DNA of 64,000 nt from Shewanella aestuarii (GTDB lineage Bacteria; Pseudomonadota; Gammaproteobacteria; Enterobacterales; Shewanellaceae): positions 239,285-303,284 of the forward strand of contig NZ_BMOT01000004.1 in NCBI RefSeq assembly GCF_014647215.1, read 5' to 3'. Position 1 is the first letter of the stretch. Each line of letters starts with the position of its first letter. Below are positions 46,206 through 56,049 of this stretch, piece after piece. A program made the position numbers and the translations under genes. The notes beneath the pieces are model-generated. The model searched no databases, had not been told where the DNA came from, and saw nothing but the letters and a program-made list of their open reading frames with translations.

Positions 46206-47699
46206 TTAATGAAAAAACTGTTTAGCCGGCAATGGTTTGGAGTAAACATACCCCTGAATAAGATGCACGCCATGCTGACTGAGGTATGCCACTTGCTTAT
46301 TGTCTTCTACACCCTCAGCAATAATGCTCAAACCTGACTTTTGCGCAAATGAAATAATTGCTTCAATGGTTTTGGCATTAAAGTTATCTTCATGGCCTAT
46401 GGTATCGACAAACATTTTGTCAATTTTTAGGGTACTTATGCCTAAGTTTTGCACATAGCTAAAGCCACCATAACCCGTGCCAGCATCATCGAGTTTTAAA
46501 TCTATGCCTATGGCATAAAACTTATCCAACATTTTACGGGCTGCGACTAAATCACTGATAGGCAAACGCTCGGTAATTTCTAATGAAATTCGATGCTGCT
46601 TTAGTTGCCCTGAGTCAACCACACTTTTTAATAACTGATACAAATTATCGTTATCCAAATGTTCAGGAACAATATTAACACTAAAAAATAATGCTTCTCG
46701 TTTGCCAGCCAATTTTTCAATATCGTTAAGCACATGCTGCAGCAGCACCTTAGTCATTTCAACAATCAATCCTTTATCTTCAGCATAAGGAATAAATTGA
46801 TTCGGTGGCATTAACGAACCATCCTGTCGTTGCCAGCGCATCAACACTTCACAACCAATGACTTTTTGGGTGCGCGAATCCACAATCGGTTGATAAAAAG
46901 GAATAAACTCCAGCTGCTTAATCCCATTCATGATTTGTGATCGCATTGACGCTGACATTTTTTGCCAGCGATAAACCAAGTAGGTAATCCAAGTGGCAAA
47001 CAACAATGAAACAATCACAATAACCCACCAAGAAATGGTGCTGTATTGCTGATAAAACTCAAAATTTCCAGACAACTCAAATGTGGCATTAAAATAGGCT
47101 GATTTTAACTGAACTTTTTTACTTACAAATGGTTCATCTTCAAAAGCATCAATACCAAATGTCAAAAATGGCACCGAATCAAAATCAATCGAGTATTCAA
47201 GACAATCATCACACTCTAAGGGAACAAAATAGCTAGGTTTAAGCGGAATAATACTTGCCGTATACTCAAGGTCGTCAAAATGTCTCACCAAAATTAATTC
47301 ATGATATTTACGATTAGCTAGCTCTACTACACCTAAACTGAAATTTTCACTGATACGGTGAGTTCTTATTGAGTCGATCTTACGAATAATCTGATTAGAC
47401 TCACAAAAGATTTCTCCACTTTGGGTTACGCCAGCCCAGCGGATAAAAATGGCATCAAAGACAAAGTCTCTTAATTTTTCGGTGGATGCAGGGGTACATT
47501 GAAAATCTTTTTGAGAGATGGGGGGTAACTTATTCATTTCCATTGCACTGGTTTTAATCACATGCTCAAATTTATCGGTAAGCACTTGCGCATCATGGGC
47601 AATAATTTGCCTAGCGAGAAAATGATCCAACCCTTTCATACCAATTAAACATGTCAGTAAAACAGCAACAAACACTAGGCTATTTTTAATCCGCTCCAT
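46206..47699 (-). CDS. CSS-motif sensor EAL phosphodiesterase
   Basis: An inner-membrane c-di-GMP phosphodiesterase. The frame extends to 47741, but the ATG at 47699 has AAGGA seven bases upstream and begins MERIKNSLVFVAVLLTCLIG; this gives 497 residues. A periplasmic CSS-type domain lies between two membrane helices (about 8-24 and 220-240): its cysteines include FQCTPAS, IFCESNQ and LECDDCLE. The EAL domain follows (CEVLMRWQ in place of E-A-L, then NIVPEHLD, LEITERLP, LDDAGTGYGGF, KIDKMFV, AEGVEDN). CSS-EAL proteins are controlled by periplasmic disulfide state in E. coli. It is monocistronic. Confidence 0.92.
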   Translation of the reverse strand: MERIKNSLVFVAVLLTCLIGMKGLDHFLARQIIAHDAQVLTDKFEHVIKTSAMEMNKLPPISQKDFQCTPASTEKLRDFVFDAIFIRWAGVTQSGEIFCESNQIIRKIDSIRTHRISENFSLGVVELANRKYHELILVRHFDDLEYTASIIPLKPSYFVPLECDDCLEYSIDFDSVPFLTFGIDAFEDEPFVSKKVQLKSAYFNATFELSGNFEFYQQYSTISWWVIVIVSLLFATWITYLVYRWQKMSASMRSQIMNGIKQLEFIPFYQPIVDSRTQKVIGCEVLMRWQRQDGSLMPPNQFIPYAEDKGLIVEMTKVLLQHVLNDIEKLAGKREALFFSVNIVPEHLDNDNLYQLLKSVVDSGQLKQHRISLEITERLPISDLVAARKMLDKFYAIGIDLKLDDAGTGYGGFSYVQNLGISTLKIDKMFVDTIGHEDNFNAKTIEAIISFAQKSGLSIIAEGVEDNKQVAYLSQHGVHLIQGYVYSKPLPAKQFFH

Positions 47700-47776
47700 G
47701 GTACTTTCCTTTGCCGAATGTAGAAAATAAATATAGCTCATTATTACATCTAAGGTAATGATAACAGGCTATAAAT

Positions 47777-48712
47777 TTATATAATTAATTCTTTCACTTG
47801 CCAATCATTTACTTGTTGGGAGATAGGGTCAATAAACTGTAAACGTTTAGCCAGCAGTTGTAACGGTTGCTGATAATTATCATCCCCTTTAGGTTGTAAT
47901 GCTGGGTAAAAACGGTCATGCAAAATAGGCATCCCTAAACTCTGCATATGCACTCTTAATTGATGGGTTTTACCCGTTACGGGTTCAAGCTCAAAAAGCC
48001 CCAGATTATTGTGAATTTCGAGTAATTTAATCTCTGAGTGGCTATTACTTACCCCATCAACAACCTGCATGGTAAAACTGGGAACGCCTCGTTGTAAGCG
48101 GTTTTTTACGGTCCAGCTTTGCGGTAATGCCTGTGATGCAACGCTTTTATTAAGTCTGGCCACCGCTTGATAGGTTTTCTTGATTCTTCCATCAAGAAAA
48201 AGTTGGTGGTAAGCATGGCGAGTGTCTGGATTAACCGTCATCAACATTACCCCTGCGGTATCTTTATCCAGTCGGTGTGCTGGCGCTATAGTGTCAATAC
48301 CTGTTCTAAGCCTCAATCTATGTACTAAGCACTCATTAACGTAATCGCCACCTGGGGTAACAGGCAAAAAATGCGGTTTATAAGCAATGATTTTATGATC
48401 GTCCTGATACAAAATCTCTTCGGTAAATGGCACTTTTTTCTCAATACTGACCTCACGAAAATAATACACTCGCTGGGTTGCTTCATAGGGGGTTTGTGCG
48501 CTAATTAATTGACCATTTTGCCAATGTACCTTGCCCTGTTTAATCCGTTCTAACCATACATCCGCAGGGATTTGTTCAAATTTAGCTATCAGAAAATCTA
48601 AAACAGTCAGGTAGTGTGGGCTAGATGGAGTAATACGCGGCAATACCACGTAAGAAGGTTGTGCTGCAATAGCACCTAGTGGCGAAGAAGAGTCTGCAAA
48701 GTGTGATGACAT
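47777..48712 (-). CDS. RluA-family pseudouridine synthase
   Basis: A 311-residue enzyme that isomerises uridine in structured RNA. The catalytic motif is APAHRLDKDTAGVMLM, with Asp as nucleophile, and the later PVTGKTHQLRVHMQSLGMPILHD segment is standard. No S4 domain of the RluC/D kind is clear at the N-terminus. The position on tRNA or rRNA cannot be told. It lies between the CSS-EAL gene and the Lon-substrate-domain gene on the same strand. Confidence 0.9.
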   Translation of the reverse strand: MSSHFADSSSPLGAIAAQPSYVVLPRITPSSPHYLTVLDFLIAKFEQIPADVWLERIKQGKVHWQNGQLISAQTPYEATQRVYYFREVSIEKKVPFTEEILYQDDHKIIAYKPHFLPVTPGGDYVNECLVHRLRLRTGIDTIAPAHRLDKDTAGVMLMTVNPDTRHAYHQLFLDGRIKKTYQAVARLNKSVASQALPQSWTVKNRLQRGVPSFTMQVVDGVSNSHSEIKLLEIHNNLGLFELEPVTGKTHQLRVHMQSLGMPILHDRFYPALQPKGDDNYQQPLQLLAKRLQFIDPISQQVNDWQVKELII

Positions 48713-48753
48713 AAGCGCAAAGAAGAAACAAAAGATAAGCTTATATTATCAGG

Positions 48754-49332
48754 TTATACATCAACATGGGACTTTAGTAATTGCAGAACAAAATCCATGG
48801 TTTTATGGCAATTAGGTTGCTCCACCAAACGTAACTTATCTCGATTATACATAGGTAATACCTCAAGCCAACGTTGGCTAACCCAGGTAGCATCTTCTAA
48901 ATCAACATGTGAATAAAGGTCATATAAATCAGGGTTTACCTGATAAAACTGTTCAAGCGCGGCGCTGATAATTTCAAACTCACCAGCGATGGGTTCGTGA
49001 CGCCAATTAGCGCAAGGGATGGTTCTTGCTATCCATACTCCATTGCGCTGTTTAGCAGCAGATAACACCTTTAAGCGTTGTTTACCCTCCAGCACAATAC
49101 TTAAAGAATTATCTTCTAGTTGATGAAAATCAATAATTTCACATTCGGTGACACTACGATAACAGGGTAAGTTACTGTCGGACTTTAACGCCGCCATAGC
49201 CAAGCCATATTCGCCTTTCAAGACTGACGCGACTAGAGATAACTCACTGGCGAGTGCAACTCGAAACTCAAGCCGACCATTTGGCAATAGCACGGCATCT
49301 TGGATAAATAACGCCATTTCACGTGATTGCAT
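48754..49332 (-). CDS. Lon substrate-binding domain protein
   Basis: A 192-residue cytoplasmic protein with only the N-terminal substrate-binding domain of Lon protease: MALFIQDAVLLPNGRLEFRV opens the PUA-like fold, and GLAMAALK, CEIIDFHQLEDNSLSIVLEGKQRLKVL follow. It has no AAA or protease domain. Such proteins are common in gammaproteobacteria, sometimes annotated as ATP-dependent protease La domain, with no defined role. It is 41 bases upstream of the pseudouridine synthase, so the two are probably cotranscribed. Confidence 0.88.
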   Translation of the reverse strand: MQSREMALFIQDAVLLPNGRLEFRVALASELSLVASVLKGEYGLAMAALKSDSNLPCYRSVTECEIIDFHQLEDNSLSIVLEGKQRLKVLSAAKQRNGVWIARTIPCANWRHEPIAGEFEIISAALEQFYQVNPDLYDLYSHVDLEDATWVSQRWLEVLPMYNRDKLRLVEQPNCHKTMDFVLQLLKSHVDV

Positions 49333-49530
49333 AACCGCCTCCTACACCTAAGGTGAAGTCGTATCAATAGTTAACGTCACAGAAAACGTTAATAATGATA
49401 AGTGTAGTCAACGGCTAAAAAACCAACAAATTTATTCCATTAATTAATACTAATGCACTCAAAAAAACATCTTGTCTCAATAGCAGCACAAGGGTATTCA
49501 CAGCAGCTAAACCCATTCAAAAACCAAAAA

Positions 49531-50586
49531 CTACCATGATTCTAAGTGATCCATGATTGTCCCTTTGGCAACAATATTAGCTAACTCATCGGCCAACTGA
49601 TTGCTTTGCAGAGCAACCTTTTGCCAATATTCAATCCGCGCGTCAGTATCGAGCTTTTTAAAGTCTTCACGGTCAGGAATTTTACCAAAGGGCAATGAGG
49701 CAATAAAATCACGTGATGGCGCTAATATCAGCGCATTATGATAATTTTGCTTCGCTTTACGCCACACCAATGATTTATCAAACCAACCAGGGCTCATGTG
49801 CGGATAAAAATGTGGGTATAAGGTTAAGCCGCTTTCTTTTGGCAGCGGTAAATCAAAATGATAATCGGTAATGCCGCCGTCATAATATTTCCCCTTGGGC
49901 AAACCATCAATATCCTTAACCGGATCTAACAACAACGGGATAGATCCTGTTGCCATCATAGCCTGACGAATATTCTCAGTGGTTAACATCATTTGTTTGG
50001 TCGGTAAATCTTTCAAGCGCCCAAACGGTGATGCCGCATCTTTATGGCTAAGCAGAATGCGCTCAAAATGCCATGAAATGCTTTTACGATTAACGCTATT
50101 ACTGGCCGCGGCAAGCGCTAAACCAATCGCTAACCCGACTTTGGATTTACTTTTATTAACATGGCGTGCGCGACAGGCAATAATGTGATGACGAAATAAC
50201 GGGTTAGCAATAATATCAGCCCCTGCTTGCTCACCTAAAATACCATCCACCACAGCTTGTACCTGAAAAGTCACTTGCTCTCTGGTTGGTACATTGTCAT
50301 AGCGTTGATTGATATAAAAGTGTTCGAATCGGCTATAAGCGGCAAGTGGGTCTTGCTGGCCTAAACACGCTAAGCGCCAAGCACCAGATGATGCACCCAA
50401 CATATATAATGGGTCTTCACGGTCTTTAAAAAACTCATCAAAAATATATTTATCTAAACCCGCAATGCCCAGCCACTTAGGCCCACCTGAGGCGGCTAAT
50501 AGCTGAGTAAACATGCTTTGCTGTAGACCTTGTGTTTCTATCTGCTTAAAAGCTGTTTCACCTGCTATAAGTCGTAATGCTGACAA
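49531..50586 (-). CDS. Patatin-like phospholipase
   Basis: A 351-residue patatin-fold hydrolase. The glycine-rich oxyanion segment AASGGPKWLGIAGLDKYIF, the nucleophile box GASSGAWR (Ser66) and the DGG motif in KYYDGGITDYHFD (the catalytic aspartate) are all present, so lipid acyl hydrolase activity is likely. There is no signal peptide, so it is cytoplasmic or secreted by another route. The AWHFERIL and DYHF regions include some unusual aromatic content. It is monocistronic. Confidence 0.88.
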   Translation of the reverse strand: MSALRLIAGETAFKQIETQGLQQSMFTQLLAASGGPKWLGIAGLDKYIFDEFFKDREDPLYMLGASSGAWRLACLGQQDPLAAYSRFEHFYINQRYDNVPTREQVTFQVQAVVDGILGEQAGADIIANPLFRHHIIACRARHVNKSKSKVGLAIGLALAAASNSVNRKSISWHFERILLSHKDAASPFGRLKDLPTKQMMLTTENIRQAMMATGSIPLLLDPVKDIDGLPKGKYYDGGITDYHFDLPLPKESGLTLYPHFYPHMSPGWFDKSLVWRKAKQNYHNALILAPSRDFIASLPFGKIPDREDFKKLDTDARIEYWQKVALQSNQLADELANIVAKGTIMDHLESW

Positions 50587-50677
50587 ATGTCGATCCTCTC
50601 ATTTTTGATAAATTCAAACAGTGGTATTATTACCATAACTAGACCCCATTAATGCTCACTCACTTAACGGAACTCTT

Positions 50678-51139
50678 ATGATTGTTGATACTCTAGCAAA
50701 TCGCCACCTATATACTCAACTGCATCCACGTTTAGCAGTAGCATTAACACATTTAGCTGAAACGGATTTTACCAGTAAGCCCGTTGGCAACTATGAATTA
50801 GACGGAAAAAATCTGTTCGTAATAGTGAACGATTATGAAACCAAGTCGCGTAAAATTGAGCCCTTTGAAGTTCACCAACAATACATAGATGTACAATATG
50901 TTGTTAGTGGTGAAGAAGAGTTTGGTTATTTACCTTTAGCAGACCAAATCCCGTCAAAACCTTATTACGACAAACACGATTACGCTGAGTTTGACTTCGA
51001 CTCAAACAAAGATGACGCAGCCTTTATACCATTAAAAACTGGCATGTTTGCGATTTTCTTTCCTGGCGACATGCACATGCCTGGCACCAGCGCCTCACCA
51101 CAAAAAGTACGCAAGGTCGTTATAAAAGTGCGTATTTAG
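50678..51139 (+). CDS. YhcH/YjgK/YiaL family protein
   Basis: A 153-residue protein of the DUF386 cupin-like family. The HQQYIDVQYVVSGEEEFGY segment carries the conserved residues, and FAIFFPGDMHMPG gives the metal-binding histidines of the family. Relatives occur with sialic-acid or sugar catabolic genes; no such genes are nearby, so its substrate is open. It begins just after a divergent patatin gene and is followed by a terminator. Confidence 0.9.
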   Translation: MIVDTLANRHLYTQLHPRLAVALTHLAETDFTSKPVGNYELDGKNLFVIVNDYETKSRKIEPFEVHQQYIDVQYVVSGEEEFGYLPLADQIPSKPYYDKHDYAEFDFDSNKDDAAFIPLKTGMFAIFFPGDMHMPGTSASPQKVRKVVIKVRI

Positions 51140-51494
51140 GTTTTCCATGATGAGCGACTTTAATCTGTGAAGTCGCTTTTATAATTCATTTCAGCTGTAC
51201 TCCTTTCTTCAATCTCTATCCCCTGAGCCTGTATTTTTCAAAGTTATCTCGGCAGCGAATTATTGGTAATTTGTACAATGCAAAGACTTTTTTGGTGTCG
51301 TTATTCCACATAAAAACTGATAACGCAGTCAAAAATTACCAGCAACCCCTGCTCACTTATGTCGCACACGACTTGAAACACATTTTAGGCTTGTAACCCA
51401 ATAACAAACTGCTAATATACCCAAACGAAATTACATATAACAAAAAGAAATATCAATTTCGTTTTCTCACAAAAATAGTATAGAGCTGACATAA
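51140..51494. other. Intergenic region before the sulfur-transfer fusion gene
   Basis: This 355-base region holds the YhcH-family terminator at its left end and the promoter of the fusion gene at its right. The final 80 bases are very AT-rich. I see no clear operator, and no IscR- or CstR-type site that I could defend. Confidence 0.4.
51153..51184 (+). terminator. Intrinsic terminator of the YhcH-family gene
   Basis: AGCGACTT and AAGTCGCT pair around a 9-base loop and are followed by TTTATAATT, 14 bases past the stop. Confidence 0.8.
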
Positions 51495-53795
51495 ATGAAT
51501 AATAACAATAATTTAAGCCAAATATATCTCGATGCGAACGCCACAACCCCTGTATTGCCTCAAGCTGCAAATGCCGCGATGGCGGCCATGGAACATCTTT
51601 TTGGTAATCCTAGCTCAAGCCATATCACAGGTTTACGCGCCAAAAACCTAATGGAACAAACCCGAGCCAAAGCTAAACACATTATTGGGGCTGATAATGG
51701 CAAAATTATCTTTACCAGTGGTGCGACTGAAGGTATTCAAACGGCTATTTTGTCAGCATTGGTTAGTGCTCGGAGTCGCTTAATATCGAGCTCAAAACAG
51801 GGTGAAGATTATTATTTATTGTACGGCGCGACAGAACATAAAGCCGTGCCTGAATCACTTAAACACTGGAATGCTATTTTGGGCATTCATGCCAAAGTCA
51901 TAGCAATACCGGTCGATCGCCAAGGTAATTTAGATCACGCTTTTATCACTAAATATGCTCCTCAATCATTGATGATTTGCACTATGGCGGTTAATAATGA
52001 AACTGGCGTATATCAAGATCTCAGCCGTTTAGAGCACACCATTCGTCACGCTAACTCTGACATTTTTTGGATGGTTGATTGCGTGCAGGCGCTGGGTAAA
52101 ATAGCCTTAAACTTGGCCAAAACCAGCATAGATTACGCCCCCTTTAGTGGCCATAAGCTGTATGCACCTAAAGGGATTGGCTTTGTCTATATCCGCGAAA
52201 ATGCCCCCTTTACACCAGTAATTGCAGGAGGTGGTCAAGAAAGTGGCCTGCGCTCAGGCACAGAAAACTTGCCAGGTATGGCAGCGATTAACGTTATTTT
52301 TGAACAGCTGATTGCTGAACAATCTAGCTTTGCCGACCATCAAACCTTACATACCTTTCGCCAACAACTTACCGATACTCTTAAGCGATCTTTTCCACAA
52401 ATCGTGTTTAACCACAGCTTCGAAAACAGTGTGCCAACCACATTAAACTTCGCGATTAAAGGTTTCAGCAGCAAAGAAATCATGGATTTATTTGATGCCG
52501 CCAACATACGGGTTAGCTCTGGCTCGGCTTGCTCATCTAAAGTCACCCGCAGTTTTGTGCTTGATGCCATGGGCTTACCTGCGTGGCAAAGTGAGTCGGC
52601 GATTAGATTATCTTTTGGTCCAGCCATGACCCAGGATGAAGTGAATCAGGCTTGCGCGCGTATCACCAGCGCCGCCAACGCACTCACCCAAAGCTGTATG
52701 GTACTGGATGGCGCAAATATTAATGACAAAACGCCATTAAATGGTTTAGTGCAATTGCGCTCTGGTGCTAGCTGCAGCTGGGTTTATGTCGATGCGCCTT
52801 CTAAACAAGCTTTTATTATTGACCCGTTACCTGAGCTGACAGACCGATTAGACACCCTGCTACAATGCCAGCAACTCAATCTGGTGGCGATAATTGATAC
52901 CCATGGTCATGCTGATCATGTTTCTGGCCGTGAGTTATTAAATCTTAAGCGGGCCATTACCAGTCGCACTGATGCCTTAGGCTGGCCACAAACTTCGCTA
53001 ACCGTTACCGAAAACAACCAGCAGTTTGAATATATTACCCTTGCCGACAAATGGCTGGTTAAAGTGCCGACTCCAGGGCATACCGCCGACAGCATCAGCC
53101 TGCTATTGTGTCACCCGATTTCAGGTTCACAAACCTTAGCCAACAACACCTTGTTTGCATTTTGTGGCGACACGATTTTAATGGGAACCCTAGGCAGAAC
53201 CAACTTTGAAACGAGCTCGGCAAAAGACATGTATGCCAGCATCGAGTTATTAAGTGCCGTGCTGGCACCGCAAAGTCTGCTTTGCCCCAGTCATGACTAT
53301 CAAAATGAATTTGCCACCCATCTCACCGCAGAATGTTTACGTAACACGTTATTGCAGCAGGTTATTCAAGGCTCCATCAGCGCTGATGAGTTTGCTAGTC
53401 GCAAAGCTAAAATAGACAGTCAATTAGATGATCAAATTGGTACTGAGATCCTTTGCGGCGCTCTACCTGCTGGCAGCTGTCAAAAAGTCAGCCCGATCAT
53501 TGAGTATTCTGCAGCCAGCTTAGATGTTGCTTTGAATGCCTCAAAGGTGAAGTTAATTGACATACGTGAGCCCCACGAATACGCCTTACAACATTCATTA
53601 GACTCATGCGAAAACGTGCCATTAACTCGCTTAGTGCAGTTTATGCAGCAACATCAGCATGACAAGCGTAGCGAATGGGTGTTGGTTTGTCGCAGCGGCA
53701 GTCGCTCATTGGTAGCAGCACAAGCTATGCACCGCCTTGGATTTACCAATGTTGCCCACCTTAAAGGCGGTTATGCCCTTGCCAATGCCGGCTAA
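51495..53795 (+). CDS. Cysteine desulfurase / persulfide-dioxygenase-like / rhodanese fusion
   Basis: A 766-residue cytoplasmic protein with three domains of sulfur metabolism. Residues 1-395 are a PLP cysteine desulfurase: PLP lysine K221 (FSGHKLYAPKG), H115 and D195, catalytic loop SSGSACSS with Cys346, and the GQESGLRSGTEN segment. Residues about 415-660 form a metallo-beta-lactamase fold of the ETHE1 type: HGHADH at 470-475, H529 (TPGH), D559 (FCGDT) and H600 (CPSH). Residues 675-766 are a rhodanese with Cys732 in VCRSGSRS. Cysteine sulfur could be taken off, carried as a persulfide and either transferred or oxidised to sulfite within one chain. A terminator lies after it. The domain calls are firm; the joint pathway is inference. 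Confidence 0.93.
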   Translation: MNNNNNLSQIYLDANATTPVLPQAANAAMAAMEHLFGNPSSSHITGLRAKNLMEQTRAKAKHIIGADNGKIIFTSGATEGIQTAILSALVSARSRLISSSKQGEDYYLLYGATEHKAVPESLKHWNAILGIHAKVIAIPVDRQGNLDHAFITKYAPQSLMICTMAVNNETGVYQDLSRLEHTIRHANSDIFWMVDCVQALGKIALNLAKTSIDYAPFSGHKLYAPKGIGFVYIRENAPFTPVIAGGGQESGLRSGTENLPGMAAINVIFEQLIAEQSSFADHQTLHTFRQQLTDTLKRSFPQIVFNHSFENSVPTTLNFAIKGFSSKEIMDLFDAANIRVSSGSACSSKVTRSFVLDAMGLPAWQSESAIRLSFGPAMTQDEVNQACARITSAANALTQSCMVLDGANINDKTPLNGLVQLRSGASCSWVYVDAPSKQAFIIDPLPELTDRLDTLLQCQQLNLVAIIDTHGHADHVSGRELLNLKRAITSRTDALGWPQTSLTVTENNQQFEYITLADKWLVKVPTPGHTADSISLLLCHPISGSQTLANNTLFAFCGDTILMGTLGRTNFETSSAKDMYASIELLSAVLAPQSLLCPSHDYQNEFATHLTAECLRNTLLQQVIQGSISADEFASRKAKIDSQLDDQIGTEILCGALPAGSCQKVSPIIEYSAASLDVALNASKVKLIDIREPHEYALQHSLDSCENVPLTRLVQFMQQHQHDKRSEWVLVCRSGSRSLVAAQAMHRLGFTNVAHLKGGYALANAG

Positions 53796-53837
53796 GGCAA
53801 GTGCTTATTTTTCTTAATGAACAGATAACCTTAAACG

Positions 53838-53866
53838 AAAAAAGCCCTAAAAAGGGCTTTTTTATT
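53838..53866. terminator. Bidirectional intrinsic terminator
   Basis: AAAAAAGCCCT and AGGGCTTTTTT form a perfect stem with a 4-base loop and flanking A- and T-runs, between the fusion gene and the convergent phoX-like gene. Confidence 0.92.
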
Positions 53867-53877
53867 GGGCGTAACAT

Positions 53878-55944
53878 TTACACGCCGATTTCACCGCCAT
53901 CATTCTTACGGATCATCACAGTCGCTGCACGGGGACGAACTTGCATACCCGCTGGCGTCACTTCAGTTGCAATGGCTGAATAAGGCCAGTTACCTGGATG
54001 CTGAATATTTACAAATGCCGTTTTATAATCAGGCGTAATAGCAAAGCCTGTCACTTCACAGTCATTAGGGCCAACAAAGAAACGCTTTAATTGCGCTTGG
54101 GTTTCTGCGCTAATCACTTGTTGCTTACCATCGGCATCAACCAAAGTAGATGGTACAACCGCTAACATCTGATCGTTAGTGTAAGATGTCACTTCGTCGG
54201 CACCATTATCGGTTTGTACCCATAAAATACCGCGCGCATCAAATGCTAACCCATCTGGGCTGGCAAACTGATTTAAATCATCTAAACCCGATAGGTTAGT
54301 CTCTGCATCGCCCGCAGCTGGTGCACCAAATACAAAAATATCCCAACTAAACTCTGTGGCACTATCGCCCTCATCCCAACGAATAACGTGACCAAAACTA
54401 TTTTTTAAACGTGGGTTTGCTGTATTTGCTTCTGTACGCTTGGTGTTATTGGTTAAGGTTAAATAAACGCTACCCGTGAAAGGATCCACTGTCGCCCATT
54501 CAGGACGATCCATTGGCGTTGCGCCGACTAAATCAGCCGCGCCAGCGGTATTTAAAATAATCGCGGCCTGTGTATCAAAAGTGCTGGCTAAAGTACTGCC
54601 GTTGGTTGTCACCGCATCTAAGGTTAATGGTAACCACTCGCCCACGCCATCTTCGTTAAACTTGGCCACATACAGTGTACCCGCGTTCATGTACTTATCA
54701 CCCATGGCAATGCGATTACTGCTATTAGCATCCGCAGGATCCCATACCGCATCCGACACAAACTTGTACAGGTATTCAAAACGTGAATCATGGCCCGAGT
54801 AAAACGTAATCGGTTGACCTTCAGCTAGCTTACCAAAGGTACATCCTTCGTGACGAAAACGGCCTAAAGCAGTACGTTTAACCGCGCGTGAATTGGGATT
54901 ATAAGGATCGATTTCAACAATATAACCATGGCCATTGGCTTCATTGCGATAATCTTGAGCCGCATTCGCGCCAACAGGGGTAATGTCAAAACGGGAAAAC
55001 TCATCTAAGCGCTCGTCATCATCACCCGCTAAATGGTCCCAACCGTAACGCGTACTCGACGTCGCAATACCGATACGAGATTGATCCGCTGCCAGTGTGC
55101 CCTTGTTAACAAAGTACCCTGGCCAGTTTTCTTCGCAGGTTAAATAAGTTCCCCAAGGCGTGCTGCCATTACCACAATTGTTTAAGGTGCCTCGGGCTTG
55201 GCTACCATCTGGTGAGTAGCGTGTTTCTAAGTAGCTGGTGTACGCCATAGGGCCGGCAATATCCATCACACTTGCACCAGTGAAACGACGGTTATGAGCA
55301 TCGTTTGCTACCACTTCCCACATGTCATTAGTTAATTTAATGCGCACAACAGACACCCCGTGGGCATTAATTTCTTTGCGAATTTCATCAATAATGGTGC
55401 GCTTTCCATTGGTATCAAAAGTAGGACCTGTAGGATGCAATGCATCTTCGTCAATATACTCATGATTAATACACAATAAGCCATCATCACCAGCATCATT
55501 TAATGGGAAAAAATGCATACCATCATGGTGCATACCTACCGAGTTAGCTTGATCTTCAGCTGTATTACTGCCGTCTGCTTTCCAAGCCGCGGCTTTAGTA
55601 TTAAGTGGGGTTCCCCAAGGGGCTAATACATAAGCTGAATATCCTGCAGGTATCGCCACAGCATCGGTTTTTGATCCCGCAATGGAGTCAAAACCTAACA
55701 CTGCAGAACTGGTTGTTGGCGCAGTAGGGGTTGTTGGCGTCGTTGGTGTTGTAGGAGTGGTTGTCACTGCGTTATCGTCAGAGCCGCAAGCTGATAACCC
55801 TACACCAGCAAATGCCGTCATCGCGCTGATCCCTAGCCCCCTTTTAACAAAGTTACGACGGGATAAATGCTTCTCCATCACTTGTGCAAAAGGCGTGTTA
55901 TTGCTTTGGTTAAAACGTCGAGGATCAAATGTCGCTTTGCTCAT
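53878..55944 (-). CDS. phoX: PhoX family alkaline phosphatase, Tat-exported lipoprotein
   Basis: A 688-residue phosphatase of the PhoX/DUF839 family, which in other bacteria carries iron and calcium and hydrolyses phosphate esters in the periplasm. The N-terminus has a twin-arginine signal SRRNFVK (28-34) followed by a hydrophobic stretch and a lipobox ending at Cys53 (VGLSACGS), so it should be a membrane-tethered folded enzyme. A Pro-Thr repeat (about 62-80) forms a flexible linker. Conserved segments include CEENWPGYF, HGYIVEIDPY, CTFGKLAEGQ and the late NDCEVTGFAITPD. A Pho-box array lies about 106-156 bases upstream. Confidence 0.94.
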   Translation of the reverse strand: MSKATFDPRRFNQSNNTPFAQVMEKHLSRRNFVKRGLGISAMTAFAGVGLSACGSDDNAVTTTPTTPTTPTTPTAPTTSSAVLGFDSIAGSKTDAVAIPAGYSAYVLAPWGTPLNTKAAAWKADGSNTAEDQANSVGMHHDGMHFFPLNDAGDDGLLCINHEYIDEDALHPTGPTFDTNGKRTIIDEIRKEINAHGVSVVRIKLTNDMWEVVANDAHNRRFTGASVMDIAGPMAYTSYLETRYSPDGSQARGTLNNCGNGSTPWGTYLTCEENWPGYFVNKGTLAADQSRIGIATSSTRYGWDHLAGDDDERLDEFSRFDITPVGANAAQDYRNEANGHGYIVEIDPYNPNSRAVKRTALGRFRHEGCTFGKLAEGQPITFYSGHDSRFEYLYKFVSDAVWDPADANSSNRIAMGDKYMNAGTLYVAKFNEDGVGEWLPLTLDAVTTNGSTLASTFDTQAAIILNTAGAADLVGATPMDRPEWATVDPFTGSVYLTLTNNTKRTEANTANPRLKNSFGHVIRWDEGDSATEFSWDIFVFGAPAAGDAETNLSGLDDLNQFASPDGLAFDARGILWVQTDNGADEVTSYTNDQMLAVVPSTLVDADGKQQVISAETQAQLKRFFVGPNDCEVTGFAITPDYKTAFVNIQHPGNWPYSAIATEVTPAGMQVRPRAATVMIRKNDGGEIGV

Positions 55945-56033
55945 AATATGTCCTTTGAATGTCTAGGTGTTTTCGAGATAGTTGTCATCTGCAACAAGTA
56001 AACTTTCTTTTTATAAGATTAGTTTCCGGACAC

Positions 56034-56039
56034 AAGATA
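56034..56039 (-). promoter_or_regulatory. Candidate -10 element of the phoX promoter
   Basis: On the minus strand this reads TATCTT, ten bases beyond the last 7-bp Pho repeat. That spacing matches PhoB-activated promoters, in which the Pho box replaces the -35 element. Confidence 0.55.
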
Positions 56040-56049
56040 AGCACTGAGT

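Noticed and set aside
54476..54802. 108-codon plus-strand open frame opposite phoX
   Set aside because: Shadow frame; phoX has a Tat signal, lipobox and family motifs.
55700..55765. Short GTTGTTGGC-type direct repeats
   Set aside because: They encode the Pro-Thr linker of PhoX and are not a CRISPR or mobile repeat.
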